From: Larus michahellis
Lineage: Eukaryota > Chordata > Aves > Charadriiformes > Laridae
Length of the DNA stretch: 64,000 nucleotides
Reading direction: 5' to 3'
Assembly (NCBI RefSeq): GCF_964199755.1
Contig: NC_133930.1
Location: 27,052,071-27,116,070 of the forward strand
Shown here: piece by piece, positions 59,401 to 64,000 of the stretch
Layout of the letters: every line of letters begins with the position of its first letter
Numbering within the stretch: the first letter of the stretch is position 1
Made by a program: the position numbers and the translations under genes
The notes under the pieces: model-generated
Told to the model about the DNA's origin: nothing
The model's input: the letters and a program-made list of their open reading frames with translations, nothing else
Databases searched by the model: none

Positions 59401-62400
59401 AGCCAGGCCCAGAGAGTTATGGCAAATGGAGTTAAATCTGGTTGGCAGCTAGTCACAAGTGGCGTTCCCCAGGGCTCAGTACTGGGGCCAGTTCTGTTTA
59501 ATGTCTTTATTAACGATCTGGACAACGGGATCAAGTGCACCCTCAGTAAGTTTGCAGACAACACCAAGTTGGGTGGGAGCGTTGATCTGCTTCAGGGTAG
59601 GAAGGCTCTGCAGAAGGATCTGGACAGGCTAGATCAATGGGCCAAGGCCAGCTGTGTGAGGCTCAACAAGGTTGAGTGCTGGGTCCTCTAGTTGGGTCAC
59701 AGCAACTCCACAAAATGCTACAGGCTTGGGGAAGAGTGGCTGGAAAGCTGACCAGCGGAAAAGGACCTGGGGGGTTTTGGTCGACAGCCAGCTGAATATG
59801 AGCCAGCAGTATGCCCAGGTGGCCAAAAAGGCCAATAGCATCCTGGCTTGTATCAGAAATAGTGTGGCCAGCAGGGCTAGAGAAGTGACTGTCCCCCTGG
59901 TGAGGCTGCACGTCAAATACTGTGTTCTGTTTTGGGCCCCTCACTACAAGAAAGACATTGAGGTGTTGGTACAAAGAAGAGCAACAAAGCTGGTGAAGTG
60001 TCTAGAGCACAAGTCTTATGAGGAGCGGCTGAGGGAACGGGGGTTGTTTAGCCTGGAGAAAAGGAGGCTGAAGGGAGATCTTATCGCTCTCTACAACTAC
60101 CTGAAAGGAGGTTGTAGCGAGGTGGGGGTCAGTCTCTTCTCCCAAGTAACAAGGGACAGGGCAAGAGGAAATGGCCTCAAGTTGCACGAGGGGAGGTTTA
60201 GACTGGATATTAGGAAAAATGTCTTCACTGAAAGGGTTGTCAAGCATTGGAACGGGCTGCCTGTGGAAGCAGTTGAGTCACCATCCCTGGAAGTATTTAA
60301 AAGACTATGTGGTGCTTAGGGACATAGTTTAGTGGTGGACTTGGCAGTGTTAGGTTAACAGTTGGATCTGATGATCTTAAAGGTCTTTTCCAACCTGAAT
60401 GATTCTATGATATAATTTATTGATTTCTTTCTGCAGTGGCTGAAGAGAGTTCATTAGCAGTTTCATTTTTTCTGTTTGGAAAAAAATATGTAATTATTTA
60501 GCCAAAGCAATTGCACTGGTCTTTTGTTTGAAGAGAGGAGAGTCATAACTGCTTTGTTCTTAATATGATTTGAGCTTGGCTGAGATTGGAAAAATTGGCT
60601 AGGAGACTGGACATAACTTCCAGAAAAGCAACAAGGTTTAATGGCCTGTTGCTGTAGCAGCAGAAAAACATCAAAATGTTGGCATTATTTTTGTTTCATA
60701 TCAGAGTGAAGGCCAGATGCTCCCTTTTTTTTTGTGGACATAAAAATCTCTTGTAGAAGTTTTTTCAATATTCTCCAAAGAAAATTAGGGTTCTGGAATA
60801 TCTGGTTCTGGAACCATGAGCCTGGCAAGCCTCTTGTTTTCAACTGCAGTCATGGTAGAACAAGTAATGTCAGCAGCTCTTTGTCTGACTGTACAAACTT
60901 TACTATTATGGTTTCACATTCAAAGTGCTTGTTTGTGTTTCTGAAGAGCAAAGATGTCAGAGAAGCACGAAGAGGCACTTGACTCCACATCAGTGATACT
61001 TATTTTGTAAAGACTGCCAGTTTGTTTCTTTCTATTCCATTAATGCTTTTCAGTTGTAATGTATCCTTGATTATCCTCTTAATGGCTATTTAGATCATTT
61101 TTGAATACTGATAATATAAATGTTTTGGTTTGTGCATCAATCAACCATTCGTATGACTCTTCCTTTTTTATTATTCCCAATTGGGTATACAGTTATGGAT
61201 GTGGTTCCATCTTCTAGAAACAAGTGAAATCCAGTCATATCTTAAGCATTACTGTAAGTCCTGCAGTGCTCATGACTTTATATATTTTTAATCTTGTAAA
61301 ATCGTCATGTAACCAGAGCTTATGCACACTGTCTTTGCAGGCAATTTCTCATGTTTCTGATGTATGGGACTCACTAAAGTATTTTAGGAAACAACTTTCC
61401 AAAATACAAATAATCTTTAGAGCAGTAAGTTTATTCATTCTACACCTCCTTAAGTCATAAGATTATTACTACTTATTTGCAAAATTATCACGTTGAATTG
61501 TAAAGGAAAAATACACACCTGAAAAACAATTGGGTTCAGTAAACCTAGTACCACTTTTCACACATGTTACTCTAGTTAAAAAAAAAGTAAGTCCTCCAAC
61601 TCCAAATCATTAGCAGCATACCTTTTATGCATGGGTGTGCAGCAGAGGAAGTTAACCTATAAACTAAGAAATTGGAGGTAGAAAGTATATGGGAGGACAA
61701 ATTACGCAAGGACCTGTGCTATCACAATTGCCTGATAAGAAAATAAAGCTTTAAATTGTAACTACGATTTAGTGCCATCACCATTCTGCCAATGATCCCT
61801 AAAAGAAACCATCTGTCCCCTCAGTGTCAGGTGACTACAGGAAAAGAGAGTAATTTGTTTACCTTTTTCTATAGTGCTTTCTGTGTTAAAAAAGAACCTT
61901 CTCTTATCTTCAGGCCAGTTTAGTCTTTCCTCCAAGTGCTCTGTTATGTTCAGGTAGGCTTCATCTAGGCCCATAGGCATAAAATTGGGATCATATTCAG
62001 TCAGTATTTCTCTAACCTTGATAAACACATAATGAAAGTTTAAAGGCTTGTTGCTGTAAGAGCAGATCTTGACACACAATTATGAGGTGAACAAATGTAC
62101 TCTGAAACTTCAAGATGACCAGTGAATATTAAAGACATTTCCAATGAATAATAAAAATATTTATAGAACAAATTATTCATTGATACTGGAAAATTATAGT
62201 ACTACTTCTCACACGTAGCAATATATCAATAATAAGTGAGAACTAAACAGATTTTGAGCAGTGTTATTTTACTTCAGAGGTCATTAAGATCAGTGTATAA
62301 GGACTCCACAGGCACTATGTTCACAGACTCTGCAGTAACCACCTGAATAAAACTCTGGGGAACTCAGAACTCATCAAAGCCCATGAGCTGATGCACCTTT

Positions 62401-63926
62401 CTGTGCACTGTGCATCAGACATCACATATGCAAAGGTTAAAAAAAAACCCACCCAAGTTTTAAATTACATTCAACTAAAGTTATAGCCAATGTCTTAGAG
62501 GGCTGGTTAATGCCACAGGCAAAACTTGTTAGTAAAATCTTTAGTGATAAGTGCATCTTCCAAAAAGGCAACATAATAAATTAAACGGACAAAATAAAAC
62601 CTCAACCTTTTCTCCTCTTTTTTTTTTTTTTTTTAAACAAGGAGGAAAATTTGACTGTGTCATGGTTTCTCTATCAGTTTTGTTGAAATTCTTAGGTACC
62701 ACAACATTTGTTCACATGTACTTCATCTTTCTGAAACTGATTAGATAGGATTCACTGCTCAACTTTTAATGTCAAAATGAAATAAATTTAAATATTTTCA
62801 ATCCAAATCACAAGAGAAAAATATAACTAAAAAAATCCAAATCAGACTGAACCTTTAATACTTTACCCCATCAAACAACAAATTAAATACCTATCATGAA
62901 ACCAAGATCCTCACCAAGCTCAAACCCATTCTGAAATACTCACATCTATATATGCTTTTTTCAACAGAAGTGAGAATAAAACCAAATAACATCAAAATTA
63001 GTAATTAGCTTACTTTGTTTATGTGAAGATATTGAGGCTTCATGAAAATAAATACATCTTGGCATAACTTTATTGAAGTCAGGAGACTTGTGCCATGTAC
63101 TAGTTTAAGAGCTACAAAAGATCTGTTTGTTGGTTTGTTTGTTTTGTTGTTTGGTGGTTTTTTTAAACAAACAAACAAACAAATGGATTTTGGATATCCT
63201 AAGTATTTCTCCTGGTACTAACTAAAATTACTTCTGTTAAAGCGACATATGATTTCTTTTCTCCCTAATTTTTTGCTCTTTATTTCCAGTCCCTTTTTTT
63301 AAAAAGAATATATGAATCTGCATTTAGAATTCACTAATGCTCTTTGCTTCTCTCTCCAGTAATTATCATTTGAAATTATGATTATGCATTGTATGAAATT
63401 ATTATCTCCATGTTTCCTATGTACTTGCAGCTTCCTAGTCATTAGATTATGCTCTATGATTTTGAAGTTTTTACGAATAAGGATCAAGTGGTATCACTAG
63501 CTGACTAAACAGTTTTGCAAATCCCTATCAGCATCACTACTGACTTCATTAAAATGTAAAGATGGATGAATGCGATGTTTTTTCATCTCCTTGCCAAATG
63601 CACCAATATTTTGTTTAATTTATGTTCAAAAACACATCAGAAGAGTTTAATGTTTAAACTTGTGTTTAAACTTCTGACTTACGTCAGAAGAGTTTAATGT
63701 TTAAACTACCACTTTCCATATTGTCTAGAACCAACGTATTTGACAGACTCTAAAACAAAGTACACTGACTATTAGTTAGCACTTTCAGACTTACCTCTTT
63801 GCTCACTTTGCCGTATTTTTCAAAGTTCAATGGTACTATAGTTAGATGTGGACATAGCTTTTTAGCAATAAATCCAGGCATGGCTGCACGTACACCAAAT
63901 CTCCTAGCGTGGTAATTTGATGTAGA
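47334..63926 (-). CDS. POLK: POLK: DNA polymerase kappa, exons from mid-palm to stop (5' end outside window)
   Basis: POLK is a Y-family translesion polymerase that bypasses minor-groove lesions and extends mispaired ends, recruited by PCNA. Eleven exons chain in phase over 732 codons: 63795-63926, 61863-62016, 58214-58429, 56371-56495, 56020-56186, 53867-53899, 51940-52036, 50592-50763, 48767-49732, 47564-47615 and 47334-47418. Visible parts in order: palm with LDEAYLNI (the Asp-Glu pair corresponds to human D198/E199), TASAGIAPN, thumb helix-hairpin-helix ([16 protein letters not shown]), little finger, a PIP-like [12 protein letters not shown]4 finger 1, UBZ4 finger 2, and a C-terminal PIP-like KHTIEMFFK. 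Adding the roughly 136 missing N-terminal residues gives about 868 aa, as in other vertebrates. The first catalytic Asp lies in the missing part. No disabling change was seen. Confidence 0.97.
47564..47615 (-). CDS. POLK: POLK penultimate exon (52 nt)
   Basis: 52 nt in phase with both neighbours, encoding [16 protein letters not shown]. Length is not a multiple of three, so skipping it would shift the frame and lose the C-terminal PIP motif. Acceptor TTACTTTTCAG, donor AAAAG|GTAAGG. Confidence 0.9.
48767..49732 (-). CDS. POLK: POLK large exon with PIP motif and two UBZ4 zinc fingers
   Basis: 966 nt, 321 full codons. It opens [15 protein letters not shown], then QQKSITSFL (PIP-like, binding PCNA). 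UBZ4 finger 1 is CPVC..HIDEC at about 49329-49397 and finger 2 is CPVC..HVDVC at about 48852-48920; both keep all four zinc ligands (C-C-H-C) and bind ubiquitin, here expected on mono-ubiquitinated PCNA. The stretch between the fingers is Ser/Asn/Glu-rich and looks disordered. Acceptor TTCTTCATTAG, donor GTTG|GTGAGT. Confidence 0.97.
50592..50763 (-). CDS. POLK: POLK exon (little finger)
   Basis: 172 nt starting [20 protein letters not shown] and ending LRIRLM, the core beta strands of the little-finger domain that hold the DNA. Its acceptor is preceded by an unusually long pyrimidine tract. Donor ATGG|GTAAAG; ends in phase 1. Confidence 0.97.
50766..50808 (-). repeat. A-rich tract on + forming a long pyrimidine tract at a POLK 3' splice site
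   Basis: On the - strand this is about 40 nt of almost pure T with a few C, ending TTTTGCCTAG|GG at the POLK exon 50592-50763. It acts as an extended polypyrimidine tract. Confidence 0.85.
51940..52036 (-). CDS. POLK: POLK exon (little finger start)
   Basis: 97 nt encoding [20 protein letters not shown] and onward to LQKEGLK, the linker into the little-finger (PAD) domain. Acceptor TTTATCGTAG, donor AAG|GTACTT. Confidence 0.96.
52037..56019 (-). other. POLK introns around the micro-exon
   Basis: Apart from the 33-nt exon at 53867-53899, no exon, RNA or repeat family recognised. The + frame at 52323-52664 (113 codons) is taken as chance. Confidence 0.55.
53867..53899 (-). CDS. POLK: POLK 33-nt micro-exon
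   Basis: Only 33 nt, encoding GERKSMSTE between a split Lys and a split Arg codon. The phase is right on both sides and it bridges ..THLEK and TFSEI. Acceptor CTTTTTAAAG, donor GAAAG|GTATGC. The conserved RKSMS..RTFSE joint supports it. Confidence 0.93.
56020..56186 (-). CDS. POLK: POLK exon (helix-hairpin-helix thumb)
   Basis: 167 nt starting [18 protein letters not shown], a helix-hairpin-helix that contacts the DNA backbone, ending GLGSTHLE. Acceptor CTGTTTTTCAG, donor GAAAA|GTATAT (weak upstream context); ends in phase 2. Confidence 0.96.
56371..56495 (-). CDS. POLK: POLK exon ([13 protein letters not shown])
   Basis: 125 nt encoding [20 protein letters not shown] and onward to FLKDLPIRK. 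This is the end of the palm and start of the thumb. The joined SAGIAPN motif is a Y-family hallmark. Acceptor GTTTTTAAG, donor AAG|GTAAGA. Confidence 0.97.
57029..57042. repeat. (AT)n short microsatellite
   Basis: ATATATATATATAT in a POLK intron; short and unremarkable. Confidence 0.8.
58214..58429 (-). CDS. POLK: POLK exon (variable insert plus palm helix)
   Basis: 216 nt. The first part is an acidic, low-conservation insert (for example [15 protein letters not shown]) typical of vertebrate POLK. The second part ([18 protein letters not shown], then LTASAG) returns to the conserved palm. Acceptor TCTAACATAG, donor GCAG|GTATTC. The intron before it contains a CR1 in the opposite orientation. 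Confidence 0.96.
58523..60412 (+). mobile_element. CR1 LINE, 1.9 kb, frameshifted
   Basis: Plus-strand CR1 inside a POLK intron, antisense to POLK. It starts in the region before the RT (GGGCAGGCAACTCAGGAGGA) and runs to the tail GAATGATTCTATGAT. RT motifs are present but split among frames: [16 protein letters not shown] and [16 protein letters not shown] in one, [14 protein letters not shown] and SKFADN (FADD altered to FADN) in the next, after a shift near 59360-59390. A stop follows at 59689. It is closely related to the copy at 18551-19955 but inverted. Confidence 0.93.
61863..62016 (-). CDS. POLK: POLK exon (catalytic LDEAYLNI)
   Basis: 154 nt starting [20 protein letters not shown]. 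The catalytic Asp-Glu codons are at 61965-61960 in LDEAYLNI, coordinating the metal ions. It continues [13 protein letters not shown]. Acceptor GTTTATCAAG, donor AAAG|GTAAAC; ends in phase 1. Confidence 0.97.
63128..63183. repeat. (TTTG)n ... (AAAC)n inverted simple repeat
   Basis: TTTGTTTGTTTTGTTGTTTGG is followed, after GTGGTTTTTTT, by AAACAAACAAACAAACAAA. The arms are complementary and can form a hairpin. In a POLK intron. Confidence 0.85.
63637..63707. repeat. Duplicated 24-bp segment
   Basis: TCAGAAGAGTTTAATGTTTA plus AACT occurs exactly at 63637-63660 and again at 63684-63707. Each contains the palindrome GTTTAAAC or its half. A short local duplication about 90 bp from a POLK exon. Confidence 0.9.
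63795..63926 (-). CDS. POLK: POLK exon (palm; [19 protein letters not shown])
   Basis: 132 nt, phase 0/0, starting [20 protein letters not shown] and ending YGKVSKE. This is the conserved palm/fingers segment with the Yx[11 protein letters not shown] signature of the kappa/DinB family. Acceptor CTCTTCTAAG, donor GAG|GTAAGT. Confidence 0.97.
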
Positions 63927-64000
63927 CTTAGAAGAGATTAAATAAGTTTAGTGCTCAGTAATCAAGTTTTTCTTGAAGTTTAGTGTTAAATAATCGATTT

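Larger units (their letters stand above)
62017..63794 (-). other. POLK intron between the two first exons in the window
   Basis: AT-rich, with a T run near 62617-62634, the TTTG/AAAC inverted repeat and the 24-bp duplication. No other feature recognised. Confidence 0.6.

Overview
The window is vertebrate nuclear DNA, almost certainly from a bird. It is AT-rich and intron-dominated, with at least six copies of the CR1 (chicken repeat 1) LINE that carry the diagnostic ATTCTATG-type 3' tail. Its gene order, POC5 - ANKDD1B - POLK, is the one I recall for the same neighbourhood on human chromosome 5q13. The genes were built exon by exon from splice sites, reading phase and family motifs, without database searches.

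Layout. (1) Positions 1-6400, + strand: the 3' end of POC5 (centriole protein), with four confident coding exons, one candidate exon and a 3' UTR. (2) Positions 7036-40722, - strand: a complete ANKDD1B gene. Fifteen exons chain in perfect phase to 532 aa, made of a short N-terminus, a run of ankyrin repeats encoded mostly one per 99-nt exon, a death domain and a short tail. The first exon lies in a CpG-rich island near 40.2-40.9 kb. POC5 and ANKDD1B converge tail to tail at about 6.4 kb, where AATAAA on one strand directly abuts AATAAA on the other. (3) Positions 40.9-47.3 kb: intergenic, with one CR1 copy. (4) Positions 47334-63926, - strand: the last eleven exons of POLK (DNA polymerase kappa, translesion synthesis), 732 codons from the palm domain to the stop codon. 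The 5' part of the gene lies beyond position 64000. Both UBZ4 zinc fingers and two PCNA-binding (PIP-like) motifs are readable.

Mobile and repeated DNA sits in the introns and the intergenic gap. It includes a 5'-truncated CR1 with an uninterrupted reverse-transcriptase frame (18551-19955), a related but frameshifted copy in inverted orientation (58523-60412), older CR1 fragments, a degenerate retroviral gag-like remnant, a tRNA-Asn-derived pseudogene and a perfect (GAAAA)n tract of about 200 bp.

I found no novel multi-gene system, operon or CRISPR-like structure. The most useful results are the full ANKDD1B and partial POLK gene models, the abutting bidirectional polyadenylation signal, a possible 42-nt in-frame cassette exon in ANKDD1B, and the intact CR1 reverse-transcriptase frame.
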